Source: Polaromonas sp. SP1
GTDB lineage: Bacteria > Pseudomonadota > Gammaproteobacteria > Burkholderiales > Burkholderiaceae_C
DNA length: 64,000 nucleotides
Direction: 5' to 3'
Assembly (NCBI RefSeq): GCF_003711205.1
Contig: NZ_CP031013.1
Location: 3,824,501 to 3,888,500 of the forward strand
Every line of letters begins with the position of its first letter. Position 1 is the stretch's first letter. A model generated the notes under the pieces. The model had not been told where the DNA came from. It did not search any database and saw nothing but the letters and a program-made list of their open reading frames with translations. A program made the translations under genes and the position numbers. Of this stretch, positions 24,197 through 32,885 are shown in pieces.

Positions 24197-24655
24197 TCAC
24201 TCCGAACGCGAAGGCTCGGCAAACTTCAGCAGCCGTGTGGCCAGCAAGGTCTCGGCCAGAAAACACACCAGCGCCAGCAAGAAACAGATCACCCCGGACA
24301 AAAAACACACCGTGGCGATCCGCAGGATCGGCAATTCACTGGTTTCGCCGAGAAACAGCAGGATGATGGTGGTGCCTATCAGGATGGCGCAAAAGGTCAG
24401 CAAGGCGATGCAGATGTTGACCAGCCAGCCGCGGTGGCGCAACTCGCGCAACTCGGCATACATGCGCTGGGCGCGGGACTCTTCCACGCCGCCGGTTTCG
24501 AGCCGGTTTTCCAGAAAGCGCGCGCGGTCGATGATGCGGGCCAGGCGGCCGGCGACGGCGGCGATCATGCCGGAGACGGCCGTGAGCAAAAACACCGGGG
24601 CTACCGCCAGCTGGATGCCGTGGGTGACCGTGGCAAGGTCGGGCGCAAAGTTCAT
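24197..24655 (-). CDS. DUF2721 inner-membrane protein
   Basis: 152 residues from the ATG at 24655. Three hydrophobic helices are visible: about 15-37 (VAPVFLLTAVSGMIAAVAG), 78-103 (VNICIALLTFCAILIGTTIILLFLG) and 111-140 (LRIATVCFLSGVICFLLALVCFLAE). The basic loop RLARIIDRARFLENRL after helix 1 is a family hallmark. Function of DUF2721 proteins is unknown. Its upstream region contains four 12-bp tandem repeats. It diverges from the peroxiredoxin fusion gene. Confidence 0.75.
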   Translation of the reverse strand: MNFAPDLATVTHGIQLAVAPVFLLTAVSGMIAAVAGRLARIIDRARFLENRLETGGVEESRAQRMYAELRELRHRGWLVNICIALLTFCAILIGTTIILLFLGETSELPILRIATVCFLSGVICFLLALVCFLAETLLATRLLKFAEPSRSE

Positions 24656-24698
24656 CCGGGGCTCCAGGAAGGTTGAAGGGTTGGCGAGCTCGCTATTG

Positions 24699-24746
24699 TC
24701 ATTCAAAGAGTCATTCAAAGAGTCATTCAAACAGCCATTCAAGCAT
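24699..24746. repeat. Four 12-bp tandem repeats in a divergent promoter region
   Basis: TCATTCAAAGAG twice, then TCATTCAAACAG, then the degenerate CCATTCAAGCAT. It lies between the divergent DUF2721 (start 24655) and peroxiredoxin-glutaredoxin (start 24887) genes. The near one-helix-turn period suggests a regulator-binding array or a slippage tract. Confidence 0.65.
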
Positions 24747-24886
24747 CGTGCCAGGCGCGTTTGCGGCCTGCCCAAACCGCCCGCTGGTGGTGAAGCCTTA
24801 CACCGATGTCGTCGCTGTCCGACAGCACCGCGCAGGCGGCGGTCCCCACAATGAATGACCATCCCAAGGACTCTCAAGGATTTCCC

Positions 24887-25708
24887 ATGCTCTCCAACAA
24901 CGAGGGACAACGCGTCCCGGACGTCAGCTTCAAAACCCGCAAGGACGACCAGTGGGTCGAGCTCAAAACCGCCGACATCTTTGCCGGCAAAAACGTCGTG
25001 GTGTTTTCCCTGCCCGGCGCCTACACGCCGACCTGCTCGTCCACCCACCTGCCGCGCTTTAACGAACTGGCCAACACCTTCAAGGCCAACGGCATTGACG
25101 ACGTGGTGTGCTTTTCAGTGAACGATGCGTTTGTGATGAACGAATGGGGCAAGGCGCAGGAGGCCGGCAACATCACGCTGATCCCGGACGGCAACGGCGA
25201 CTTCACCCGCGGCATGGGCATGCTGGTCGACAAGAGCGACCTGGGCTTCGGCAAGCGCTCGTGGCGTTATTCGATGCTGGTGCGGGACGGCGTGGTCGAG
25301 AAGATGTTTATCGAACCCGAAAAAGAAGGCGACCCGTTTGAGGTCTCGGACGCCGACACCATGCTCAAGTACGTCGCGCCTGATGCAAAAGCGCCTGAGC
25401 CGGTGACTATCTTCACCAAACAGGGTTGCCCGTTTTGCGCTAAAGCCAAGGCCCTGCTGGAAGAGGCAGGTCTCAGCTACGAGGAGATTACCTTGGGCCA
25501 TGGCATTACGACCAGGACCTTGCAGGCGGTGGCGGGCGCGGGAACGGCGCCGCAAGTGTTTATCGACGGGAAAAAAATCGGTGGGTCGGAAGACTTACAG
25601 ACCTGGCTGGCAGAGACAAGATCGGGAGACGGTGCGAGTTTATCGGGTGCATCAGGGGCATCAAGCCAAACCGAGGCGCAACCATTGCCGCACCAGTTTC
25701 TTGATTAG
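24887..25708 (+). CDS. Peroxiredoxin-glutaredoxin fusion (Prx5/Grx hybrid)
   Basis: 273 residues. Residues about 1-165 are a Prx5-type peroxiredoxin with the peroxidatic Cys in [16 protein letters not shown]. Residues 170-245 are a glutaredoxin with the redox pair [16 protein letters not shown] and GGSEDL. In such hybrids glutathione reduces the glutaredoxin part, which in turn regenerates the peroxidase, so the protein detoxifies H2O2 and organic peroxides in the cytoplasm. The start at 24887 has AAGGA 6 nt upstream; ATG 24851 is an alternative. A Ser/Gly-rich tail of about 25 residues follows the glutaredoxin domain. It overlaps the 3' end of convergent hipA by 4 bp. Control may involve the tandem repeats at 24699-24746. 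Confidence 0.9.
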   Translation: MLSNNEGQRVPDVSFKTRKDDQWVELKTADIFAGKNVVVFSLPGAYTPTCSSTHLPRFNELANTFKANGIDDVVCFSVNDAFVMNEWGKAQEAGNITLIPDGNGDFTRGMGMLVDKSDLGFGKRSWRYSMLVRDGVVEKMFIEPEKEGDPFEVSDADTMLKYVAPDAKAPEPVTIFTKQGCPFCAKAKALLEEAGLSYEEITLGHGITTRTLQAVAGAGTAPQVFIDGKKIGGSEDLQTWLAETRSGDGASLSGASGASSQTEAQPLPHQFLD

Positions 25709-27054
25709 CCTCCAGCCAGTGCCCTGCGTTTGGCGCCGGCAGCACGCCGCGCACGCCAGCTGACCACCGCATCGCAGGCCTCAAAGTGTTTGAGCAGGTT
25801 CTGCTTTTGCCGCTCGAGCAGTTGGCTGTCGGCAATCATCCGCGGCCATGATTCGCAGGCTTTGCCCACTGCCTCATTGAGCACGCCGCGCACGCGCGTT
25901 TCAAACATGCCGGTGGCATTGCAGAAGCTGCGCAAGGTTTGCGCGTTCAGCCGCGCCTGCTTCTCGCCGCCGGGCACAAACCGCAGCGCGTGCCCTCGCC
26001 CCCCCAGGTAGGCCGCGTAGGCCACCACGTCATAGGCGGGAGACAACGCGGGCGTACGCCCATCGCGGTAGAGCACACCGAAGTTCTTCACATGTGCGTC
26101 GTAGTTGCCCAGCATTTCATTGACCATCACGCGGCGTATCAGCTCTTCGGCCGCGCCCTCGCCCTCTTGCGCCGGCAAGCTCATGCCTTCGCGCAGGGTG
26201 CGCGCCATGGCCGCGTAACTGGCGGCCGGGTGGGTGTATTTTTCTTCGGGCTGGATGCGCAGGATCTGCGCAAAGTCTTCGCAGTGGATGTGGCCTTCAG
26301 GCCCGCGGTCAAAACGTTTGACGGCCAGGAACTGCCGGCTCTCGCCCAGCACAAAGGGCTGCTCGGCGACGATCTCGTCCAGCGGCGCCAGCCAGGCCTC
26401 GCACACCGTCACCCCGGCGGCCCGGGCCAGGCGCAAAGACAACTCTTCGACTTCGGGCAACAGCGCAAATTCAGCCGTGGGCAGCTTGGCAATGATGTGC
26501 GTGCCCCTGGCATCCCGCGTGCGTGCCACGTAGCGCCCCTGCTGCTGCACCAGCGCCAGCTTGGGCTGCACGCCTGACAGTGAGGTCGCATCGGGCAACG
26601 GGTCGGCGGTGACGGACATCTCGAGTGCGTCGTGGTGCTGGGTCACCACGCCGGCCAGCGCCTGGGCGTCGAGGTGCGCGGGGTAGGCATAGACGTTGCC
26701 CGGCAAGTCGGTGCCGCAGGCGGCCAGCATGTCGAAATGGTCGTTGGGGCCGCAGCCGCGCAGTTGCTCGAGGTGGCGGCGCAGCGGCCCTTCGGGCAAC
26801 AGGTTTTGAAAGAAGGCCGGCAGGCGGCCGCCTTCGGCATTGAAGAACGGCGTGTTCACGTAACTGCGCCAGAAAATCTCGCGGCGCTGGGCGTCGTCAT
26901 CCGTCGCGGCCCATGAGAACACCGGCGAGGCCGGGTTGGACCAGAAGGCCTCGTCGGGAATCAAACGCGTGATGGCGGTGCTGCCCGTGCCGTACTGGAA
27001 CAGCAGCCCGGCGCGCAAAGGGCCGATGTAGATGTCGAGCGCCAGGACGTTCAT
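25705..27054 (-). CDS. hipA: HipA-type serine/threonine kinase toxin
   Basis: 449 residues, the usual HipA length. The N-terminal Couple_hipA domain has [24 protein letters not shown] and [15 protein letters not shown]. The kinase core has the Gly-rich Ser loop [10 protein letters not shown], where HipA autophosphorylates, and LAVKRFDRG. The catalytic segment [17 protein letters not shown] supplies the Asp and Asn, and [10 protein letters not shown] holds the metal-binding Asp. Known HipA toxins phosphorylate glutamyl-tRNA synthetase or related targets and cause persistence. Its ATG overlaps the stop of hipB by 4 bp, so the two are translationally coupled. All visible key residues are intact. 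Confidence 0.9.
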   Translation of the reverse strand: MNVLALDIYIGPLRAGLLFQYGTGSTAITRLIPDEAFWSNPASPVFSWAATDDDAQRREIFWRSYVNTPFFNAEGGRLPAFFQNLLPEGPLRRHLEQLRGCGPNDHFDMLAACGTDLPGNVYAYPAHLDAQALAGVVTQHHDALEMSVTADPLPDATSLSGVQPKLALVQQQGRYVARTRDARGTHIIAKLPTAEFALLPEVEELSLRLARAAGVTVCEAWLAPLDEIVAEQPFVLGESRQFLAVKRFDRGPEGHIHCEDFAQILRIQPEEKYTHPAASYAAMARTLREGMSLPAQEGEGAAEELIRRVMVNEMLGNYDAHVKNFGVLYRDGRTPALSPAYDVVAYAAYLGGRGHALRFVPGGEKQARLNAQTLRSFCNATGMFETRVRGVLNEAVGKACESWPRMIADSQLLERQKQNLLKHFEACDAVVSWRARRAAGAKRRALAGG

Positions 27055-27365
27055 GGCTTAAGCCCGGCGAGTTGCGAGGTCTCAGCCACGATGCGGTCCA
27101 CCCGCGACAGCGCAGGCGGCGGGGGTTCTTCGGCGGTATGCGCCTGCAAGCCGGACGCCACCACCTTGGGCAGCAGCAGCACCTCCAGCCCAAGCTGGTC
27201 GGCAATCGCCATCAATGTGGTGATGCGCGGCGCGGTGCGGCCCTGCAAAACGCCGCGCACCGATAGGGGCGTGAGGCCTGTGCGCTCAGCCAGGGCCTGG
27301 TAGTCCAGTCCCAGCCGCCGCCGTTCTTCTTCCAGGCGGGTGGCCATGTCAGAAAGGGTTTTCAT
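27051..27365 (-). CDS. hipB: HipB-type antitoxin, XRE-family DNA-binding protein
   Basis: 104 residues. Residues 10-65 are a Cro/C1-type helix-turn-helix: EEERRRLGLDYQALAERTGLTPLSVRGVLQGRTAPRITTLMAIADQLGLEVLLLP. The Pro/Ala-rich tail (HTAEEPPPPALSRVDRIVAE) is the likely toxin-contact or flexible region. HipB proteins dimerise, bind palindromes in their own promoter and neutralise HipA. The AT-rich DNA upstream (27366-27490) contains several palindromes fit for this. First gene of the hipBA operon. Confidence 0.88.
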   Translation of the reverse strand: MKTLSDMATRLEEERRRLGLDYQALAERTGLTPLSVRGVLQGRTAPRITTLMAIADQLGLEVLLLPKVVASGLQAHTAEEPPPPALSRVDRIVAETSQLAGLKP

Positions 27366-27393
27366 ACAGAAATAAAAGAGAAGTATAAATAAG

Positions 27394-27481
27394 TATCGAT
27401 TTTCATGAAATCGATAGTATTTTATCTATATCAAGCTTGAAAATCAATATTGAACTATCTTTTTTGCTAAATGAGATAGTT
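27394..27481. promoter_or_regulatory. hipBA operator region with several palindromes
   Basis: In an AT-rich stretch just upstream of hipB: 9-bp arms TATCGATTT/AAATCGATA (27394-27416), the 10-bp palindromes TCAAGCTTGA (27431-27440) and TCAATATTGA (27444-27453), and AACTATCT (27453-27460) with AGATAGTT (27474-27481). HipB autorepressors bind several spaced palindromes, so these are the likely sites. The remaining bases to 27558 include a GGGCG/CGCCC hairpin near 27515 but no gene. Confidence 0.55.
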
Positions 27482-27558
27482 TAATATCGATTAACACCAA
27501 GGCATGGTGGTGATGGGCGGCAAACGCCCTCCTCCAAAAGCATTCCTGAAATGCGACC

Positions 27559-29694
27559 CTAAAACGCGTAGCTGCCCGACAGCGACAGCAGCCAGCTTCG
27601 CCCGGCGGCAGGCTCAAAGTAACGGCCATTGCCCTCATTGACGATGACGGAGCCGGCGTACTTTTTGTCGAACAGGTTGTCCAGCCGTGCGCTGGCAAGC
27701 ACTTTCCAGCCGGCGGCCTCTACCGCATACCCCACATGCGCCGCCGCCGTCACAAACGAAGCGGCCGTATCCGAGTTGAGGTCGTTCACGGCCACGCTGC
27801 CCAGGTAGCGTGCCTCCACACCGCCGCGCCATCCACGCGCCGGGCGCCAGCCGGCCTCTACCGCCAGCGCTGTACGCGCCAGCCCCGGAATGCGGTTGCC
27901 CGCCGGCACCGCCACGTTGGGCACGGCGCAGGGCGTGGCCGCGCAGGTGAGGAAGGCGTCGCGGTAACGCGCGTCCAGCCGGGTGTAGGACGCCTGCACC
28001 AGCCAGTCGCCCGGCATAGCCAGGCTGCCGGCCAGCTCCAGCCCGCGGCGGCGGGTGGCGCCGGCGTTTTGAAAAGTGCTGCGCCCGCCGACATTGGTCT
28101 GGGTGACGATCTCGTCCTGTGTGGCGGTGTTGAACAGGGCGGCGCTCCACTCCACGCGAGTCGGGTTGCCTGCCGGCGTGCGCCCTTTCACGCCGGCTTC
28201 GACGTTGTTGCTGCGCGAAGGCCTCAAGCCCAGGTTGAGGCCGGTGGAGCCGTCGGCGCGGTAAGCCGTCTCATTGAGCGTCGGCGTTTCAAACCCCTTG
28301 CCGGCCGTGGCGTAAAAGCGCAGGTCTTTCGACGGCGCGTACATCACGCCGGCCACCGGCAAGGTCGCGCTGTAGCGCGCGCTGCCGCTGTCATTGCCGT
28401 TGGGCCCGGCCACATACTGGTCGGCCGATTCAAAGCGCACCGTGCTGCGGCGCAGGCCGGCGTGCAATGTCCACTGCGGCGATAGCTTGAGGCTGGCCTG
28501 CGCGTACGGGTCCAGGCTGCTGGCGCGGTTGACTTCATCGCGGCGCAGAGCGCCCTGCACGCCCAGGGTGGCGCCGCTGAAGTTTTGAAAACCCCGGCGG
28601 TGCTCGCGCAGCGTGTCATAGGCCAGGCCCGTCACCAGCTCCAGCGGCAACTGGGCCAGGTGCGCCTGCAGGGTCAGGCGCACATCGGCGCCGCCGTAAT
28701 TTCTGTCCAGATCAATCACGCCGCCGGGATGCAACGGGCTGGCCTGCACCGCCACCGGAATTGCCTGGTACTGCACGGTGGCGCGCTGGCCCTGGTAGAC
28801 CATGGCGCGCAGGCGGTTGCCGCCGCCCAAAGGTTCCTCGTACACCAGTCCGGCCTGGGTCTGTCGCACCGTCTTGCGGGTGTTGAACTGGGTGGCTGAC
28901 GGGTCGGCGCTTTGCGGTGCGGTGTCGAACTGGTTGCGGTTCAGGCCCAGCGGGTCGTCGGCGCGCGCATCGAGGTGGTTGGCGACCAGGGTGAGCTGCC
29001 CGCCGGAAAGCAGTTGCCAGTCCAGGCGGGCGTTGGCCAGGTCGCGCTCTGACGCGCTATGGGCACGAAAGCCGCCGCCGGCAATGCGGCTGGCGTTCAG
29101 TGCGTAGCCGAACGGCCCGATGCCCCCCGCAGCTTTGACGCCGCCCCTGTAAAAACCGTCACTGCCCCACGCGGCGCTGGGCGTGACGACGGGCCGGCCG
29201 CGGCCCTCCTCGGTAAACACCTGAACCACGCCGCCCGACGAATTGCCGTACAGCGCGGAAAACGGCCCGCGCAGCACCTCGACCCGGCCCACCGAGCCGA
29301 GGTCTATGTGCGAGAGCTGCCCCTGCCCGTCCGGCATGGTGGCCGGAATGCCGTCGACATAGATGCGCACACCGCGCACGCCGAAGGTAGAGCGCGCGCC
29401 AAAGCCGCGCACCGAGAGTTGCAGGTCCTGTGCCTGGTTTTGCCGGTCACGGGCCAGCACGCCGGGCGTGAGCGACAGGCTTTCGGAAAGGTTGAGTTGC
29501 GCGCGGCCGTCGGCGCGAAGCCGCTCGCCGTCCAGCACGTCGACGGAGGCGGGCACGTCAAAAGGTGGCAGCTCGGTGCGGGTGGCGGTTACGGTGACGG
29601 GTGTGAGGGATTGGGCTTGCGCGTCGCTTGCCGGCCACGGCAACAAGGCCAGCATCATCGCCAGCGGAACAGGCTTCGTGAATGGAAGGGGCAT
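27559..29694 (-). CDS. TonB-dependent outer-membrane receptor
   Basis: About 711 residues from the ATG at 29694, which yields a clean signal peptide (PLAMMLALLPWPASDAQAQS). A TonB box-like LTPVTVTATR follows. The plug domain runs to about residue 170 and contains SLSLTPGVLARDRQNQAQDLQLSVRGFGARSTFGVRGVRIYVDGIP and EVLRGPFSALYGNSSGGVVQVFT. The 22-strand barrel ends with ...WLLSLSGSYAF, the terminal Phe of outer-membrane proteins. Such receptors import siderophores, cobalamin, heme or other large solutes using TonB energy. The ligand cannot be told, and there is no ABC transporter or regulator next to it. It lies downstream of the Hsp70 gene across a strong stem. Confidence 0.9.
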   Translation of the reverse strand: MPLPFTKPVPLAMMLALLPWPASDAQAQSLTPVTVTATRTELPPFDVPASVDVLDGERLRADGRAQLNLSESLSLTPGVLARDRQNQAQDLQLSVRGFGARSTFGVRGVRIYVDGIPATMPDGQGQLSHIDLGSVGRVEVLRGPFSALYGNSSGGVVQVFTEEGRGRPVVTPSAAWGSDGFYRGGVKAAGGIGPFGYALNASRIAGGGFRAHSASERDLANARLDWQLLSGGQLTLVANHLDARADDPLGLNRNQFDTAPQSADPSATQFNTRKTVRQTQAGLVYEEPLGGGNRLRAMVYQGQRATVQYQAIPVAVQASPLHPGGVIDLDRNYGGADVRLTLQAHLAQLPLELVTGLAYDTLREHRRGFQNFSGATLGVQGALRRDEVNRASSLDPYAQASLKLSPQWTLHAGLRRSTVRFESADQYVAGPNGNDSGSARYSATLPVAGVMYAPSKDLRFYATAGKGFETPTLNETAYRADGSTGLNLGLRPSRSNNVEAGVKGRTPAGNPTRVEWSAALFNTATQDEIVTQTNVGGRSTFQNAGATRRRGLELAGSLAMPGDWLVQASYTRLDARYRDAFLTCAATPCAVPNVAVPAGNRIPGLARTALAVEAGWRPARGWRGGVEARYLGSVAVNDLNSDTAASFVTAAAHVGYAVEAAGWKVLASARLDNLFDKKYAGSVIVNEGNGRYFEPAAGRSWLLSLSGSYAF

Positions 29695-29805
29695 GAAGGC
29701 GGCAGGGTTGGTGGGCAACGGAAAAGGCCAAGCCATCGTAGCTTGCCGATGCCGCCCTTGCCACCGCAAGGCTGTAGGCCGATGCCGCAAAAGGAGGCGC
29801 CCTTC

Positions 29806-29836
29806 TTACTCCCTCTCCCTCTGGGAGAGGGAGTAA
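29806..29836. terminator. Perfect 14-bp stem between the Hsp70 and TonB-receptor genes
   Basis: TTACTCCCTCTCCC (29806-29819) pairs fully with 29823-29836 around the 3-nt loop TCT. Read leftward it follows the Hsp70 stop codon by 16 bp, so it may end that transcript. The CCCTCTCCC/GGGAGAGGG core is common as an interspersed hairpin in proteobacterial genomes. No downstream T-run is present in the leftward direction. Confidence 0.55.
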
Positions 29837-29852
29837 AACCATGTGCGCAGGT

Positions 29853-31118
29853 TCAGCCGAACTTGCGCACCGCATCCAGCGCCAGCCCCGCGCCGATGCT
29901 GCCGAAACGGTCACCTTCCACGCTGCGCGCCTGCGGCAGCAAGGCGGAGATCTGCTCGCGCAGCAAAGGCACGCCGCTGGAGCCACCGGTGAAAAACACG
30001 GTGTCGATGTCGCCGACATTTACGCCCGCATCTTTGAGCAGCGCCACAACGGTGCGCGACACCGTGCCGACCAGCTCGCTGATGGCCGCGTCGAAATCAG
30101 GCCGGTGCAAGGTGAGAGTCTCACCCGGCGCGATGCGGCCCAGGTCCATGGTGGTTTGCGGCGCGTCAGACAACGCGATCTTGGCCGCCTCGACCTGCAT
30201 GGCCAGCCAGTGGCCCGCGCGCTCACGCACGAGGTTCTGCAGGCGGTCCAGCTTGTCCTTGTCGACCGCACTGCGCCGGATGTCGCTGATCTGCGTCCAC
30301 GATTTTTTGCTGTAGACCTGGTTGATGGTGTGCCAGGTCGCCAGGTTGAAGTACTGGGCCGAGGGCACCTCCAGCCCGCTCTGCAGCTTGCTGCCCAGGC
30401 CCAGCGTGGGCATCACGCTGGCCAGGCTCAGGTATTTGTCGAAGTCGGTGCCGCCTATGTGCACACCGCCGCTGGCCAGGATGTCGTCACGGCGCTCAGC
30501 CTTGCGCGCGCGCTCGGGCGACAGACGCACGAGCGCAAAGTCCGAGGTGCCGCCGCCGATGTCGACCACGAGCACCAGTTCTTCGCGCCGGATCTGCGAC
30601 TCGTAGTCAAACGCCGCGGCGATCGGTTCGTACTGGAAGGCAATGTCTTTGAGGCCGACCGCATGCGCGATTTCGGCCAGTGTGTTTTCAGCTTTCTTGT
30701 CGGCGGCCGCATCGTCATCCACGAAAAACACTGGGCGGCCCAGCACCGCTTGCGTAAAAGGCTGGTCGGCAGCTTTTTCGGCACGGTGCTTGAGCTCGCC
30801 GATGAACTGCGCCAGCAAATCGCGAAACGGCAGCGCGCGGCCGGCGACTTCGGTGTGGTCGTCAATCATGGAGGTGCCGAGCAGGCTTTTGAGCGAGCGC
30901 ATCAGCCGCCCTTCGTAGCCCGCCAGGTAGTCGGCCAGCGCGGCGCGGCCGTAGCTCACATGCTCGTCCTCGGCATGGAAGAACACGACAGAAGGCAGCG
31001 TGGGCTTTCCGCCTTCAAGCGGCAACAACGCAGGAAGTGCGGGAAGCCCCGGCCGGCTCCAGCCTGCCGTGGAGTTGGACGTGCCGAAGTCGATCCCGCA
31101 GGCGCGGGGGGCGCTCAC
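29853..31118 (-). CDS. Hsp70-family chaperone-like protein (YegD type)
   Basis: 421 residues, much shorter than DnaK (about 640). The actin-like ATPase core is complete: phosphate 1 loop CGIDFGTSNSTAGW, phosphate 2 loop LVLVVDIGGGTSDFALVRL, and adenosine motif VFFTGGSSGVPLLREQI. The substrate-binding beta-sandwich and lid of DnaK are absent, as in YegD. The role of YegD proteins is poorly known; they may act on specific clients. It overlaps the following-upstream small gene by 4 bp (ATGA), so the two are translationally coupled and that small protein may be its partner. Confidence 0.85.
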   Translation of the reverse strand: MSAPRACGIDFGTSNSTAGWSRPGLPALPALLPLEGGKPTLPSVVFFHAEDEHVSYGRAALADYLAGYEGRLMRSLKSLLGTSMIDDHTEVAGRALPFRDLLAQFIGELKHRAEKAADQPFTQAVLGRPVFFVDDDAAADKKAENTLAEIAHAVGLKDIAFQYEPIAAAFDYESQIRREELVLVVDIGGGTSDFALVRLSPERARKAERRDDILASGGVHIGGTDFDKYLSLASVMPTLGLGSKLQSGLEVPSAQYFNLATWHTINQVYSKKSWTQISDIRRSAVDKDKLDRLQNLVRERAGHWLAMQVEAAKIALSDAPQTTMDLGRIAPGETLTLHRPDFDAAISELVGTVSRTVVALLKDAGVNVGDIDTVFFTGGSSGVPLLREQISALLPQARSVEGDRFGSIGAGLALDAVRKFG

Positions 31119-31633
31119 CGCCCTGCCGGCTTGGCGAAGCCGCTTTCAGCCCACGCCACGGCGCTGGCACGGTTGAGCTTGAAGGACGGCGCCACGCGGA
31201 CCTGCGCGAGCTCCTCACCCGCTTCGTCAGCGGCGCTGAGCAGGCCGTGCGGGTTGTCTTCGTCCGGAACGATGTCGAGCGAAACGGTGACGCGCACCTC
31301 ATTGGCCGTCACTGCAATGCTCTGGTGCAACGTGGCATGCAGTTGCTGCTCATGGCGGCGCACAAACTCCGACGCGGTTTTCACCAACGTGCTGAAGGCC
31401 GGGCCGTCCAGCGGCTTGGGGTTCTTCTTGTCGCGGCCCATGGTCCAGGGGCCGACCAGTGCGGGCTCGGGCTCGCCGTCCTTGATCATCGCCACCGCCC
31501 AACCGTCGTCGTCCTCGTTCTTGATGACCTTGGCCGTCCAGCCGTCGCCGCACCAAAGCCGCGGCTCCTGGATGGGCGTGTCGTTGGGGGATTCATCGGC
31601 CAGGCCGGCCGGCGGGGTGTGGGAGTCAGTCAA
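31115..31633 (-). CDS. Unknown protein translationally coupled to the Hsp70-like gene
   Basis: About 172 residues if it starts at the TTG at 31633; an in-frame ATG exists at 31747, but the intervening codons look non-coding. The visible core is WCGDGWTAKVIKNEDDDGWAVAMIKDGEPEPALVGPWTMGRDKKNPKPLD, then a helical stretch with FVRRHEQQLHATLHQS and a strand-rich end VRVTVSLDIVPDEDNPHGLL. It has no signal or membrane segment and I know no family name for it. Its stop overlaps the Hsp70-like start by 4 bp, which argues for a joint function. Confidence 0.55.
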   Translation of the reverse strand: MTDSHTPPAGLADESPNDTPIQEPRLWCGDGWTAKVIKNEDDDGWAVAMIKDGEPEPALVGPWTMGRDKKNPKPLDGPAFSTLVKTASEFVRRHEQQLHATLHQSIAVTANEVRVTVSLDIVPDEDNPHGLLSAADEAGEELAQVRVAPSFKLNRASAVAWAESGFAKPAGR

Positions 31634-31743
31634 AACGCAGTCACTCGGGTGGGGCGCCCCGGTTACAGGCCGGGGGCAAATTCGGGTCACGCACCACATG
31701 GCGCGCAGAGGGGAGCGGATTTTACAACCCCTCCCCCATCCCG

Positions 31744-32211
31744 TCACAAGCCGAGGTCGCTCAGGCTCGGGTGATCTTCGGGCCTGCGCCCCAGCGGCCA
31801 GTGAAACTTGCGGTCGGCCGCCTTGATGGGCAGGTCGTTGATGCTGGCGTGGCGCACCGCCATCAGGCCGTTTTCGTCGAACTCCCAGTTCTCGTTGCCG
31901 TAGGAGCGAAACCAGTTGCCGGCGTCGTCATGCCATTCGTAGGCAAAACGCACGGCAATCCGGTTGCCGCCAAAGGCCCACAGCTCCTTGATGAGGCGGT
32001 AGTCGAGCTCGCGCGCCCATTTGCGCGACAGCAGGCCGGCTATTTCTTCGCGGCCGGTGACAAATTCGGCGCGGTTGCGCCAGCGGCTTTGCGCGGTGTA
32101 GGCCATGGACACGCGCTGCGGCTCGCGCGTGTTCCAGCCGTCTTCGGCGGCGCGGACTTTCTGGGCGGCAGTCTCAAGGGTGAAAGGCGGAAGGGGTGGC
32201 CGGGTTTCCAT
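31744..32211 (-). CDS. DUF1348 / NTF2-like small protein
   Basis: 155 residues of the SnoaL/NTF2 fold. [54 protein letters not shown] is the family's first half, and [44 protein letters not shown] the sheet. Annotators call it DUF1348 and its substrate is unknown. It is divergent from a TetR gene across 113 bp that carry two GTAGACA operators, so it is the probable target of that repressor. Confidence 0.8.
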   Translation of the reverse strand: METRPPLPPFTLETAAQKVRAAEDGWNTREPQRVSMAYTAQSRWRNRAEFVTGREEIAGLLSRKWARELDYRLIKELWAFGGNRIAVRFAYEWHDDAGNWFRSYGNENWEFDENGLMAVRHASINDLPIKAADRKFHWPLGRRPEDHPSLSDLGL

Positions 32212-32249
32212 GCGATGTCCTTTGATGAAATTTGAAGGCGGTGATTTTG

Positions 32250-32305
32250 GTAGACAAGTCTGTCTACACGTAGAAATTCTGGCACAAGTAGACAGGCCTG
32301 TCTAC
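32250..32305. promoter_or_regulatory. Two TetR operators, 38 bp apart centre to centre
   Basis: GTAGACAAGTCTGTCTAC (32250-32267) has perfect 7-bp arms, and GTAGACAGGCCTGTCTAC (32288-32305) is a perfect 18-bp palindrome. They sit between the divergent DUF1348 (start 32211) and tetR (start 32325) genes. This size and symmetry fit a dimeric TetR repressor controlling both directions. Confidence 0.75.
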
Positions 32306-32324
32306 TCCACCTAAAATCTCGTCC

Positions 32325-32885
32325 ATGGACATCCCTGCCCCCTCCCCGCGCGAGCGCATCCTGCTCACCGCGCACGACCTTTTTTACCGCGACGGCCTGC
32401 GCGCCACCGGCATAGACCGCATCATTGCCGAGTCGGGTGTCGCCAAGCTCACCTTCTACCGGTGCTTTGCCAGCAAGGACGAGCTGATCCGCACCTTCCT
32501 CGACTACCGCCATGAGCGCTGGATGGCCTGGTTTGTCGATGCGCTGGGGCGGCACGGCGCTGTGGCGGGTGGCGGCCTGGCGCCGCTGGTGCCGGCGCTG
32601 GGCGAATGGTTTGCCGACCCGCTGTTTCGCGGCTGCGCTTTCATCAATGCCATCGCCGAGGTGGGCTCCGCAGTTCCTGGCGTGGCCGGCATCGTGCAAA
32701 GCCACAAGCAGGACATGCAGCAGGTGATTGCCGGTTTGCTGCCTGCCGGCGTGCGCCAGCAGGCGCTTGCCGGCGCGGCGGCATTGGCCGTAGATGGCGC
32801 CATCGTGCGGGCGCAGATGCAGGGCTCTGAAGCCGCATTGGCCGGGCTGCTGCTGCTGCTGGACGCGCTTGAGGTGCCCGCCTAA
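32325..32885 (+). CDS. TetR-family repressor, divergent to DUF1348
   Basis: 186 residues. The helix-turn-helix ILLTAHDLFYRDGLRATGIDRIIAESGVAKLTFYRCFASKDELIRTFL is unmistakable; FYRCF replaces the usual FYRHF. The C-terminal half (DPLFRGCAFINAIAEVG) resembles TetR_C regulators that sense quinones or aldehydes, but the ligand is unknown. Its 3' end overlaps the end of the convergent merR gene by 4 bp. The two operators 20-75 bp before its start imply autoregulation and control of DUF1348. Confidence 0.88.
   Translation: MDIPAPSPRERILLTAHDLFYRDGLRATGIDRIIAESGVAKLTFYRCFASKDELIRTFLDYRHERWMAWFVDALGRHGAVAGGGLAPLVPALGEWFADPLFRGCAFINAIAEVGSAVPGVAGIVQSHKQDMQQVIAGLLPAGVRQQALAGAAALAVDGAIVRAQMQGSEAALAGLLLLLDALEVPA

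Noticed and set aside
24197-25048. Longer version of the DUF2721 protein starting at 25048
   Set aside because: The extra N-terminus is antisense to the peroxiredoxin gene and includes the translated 12-bp repeats (CLNDSLNDSLND); the ATG at 24655 gives the normal family length.
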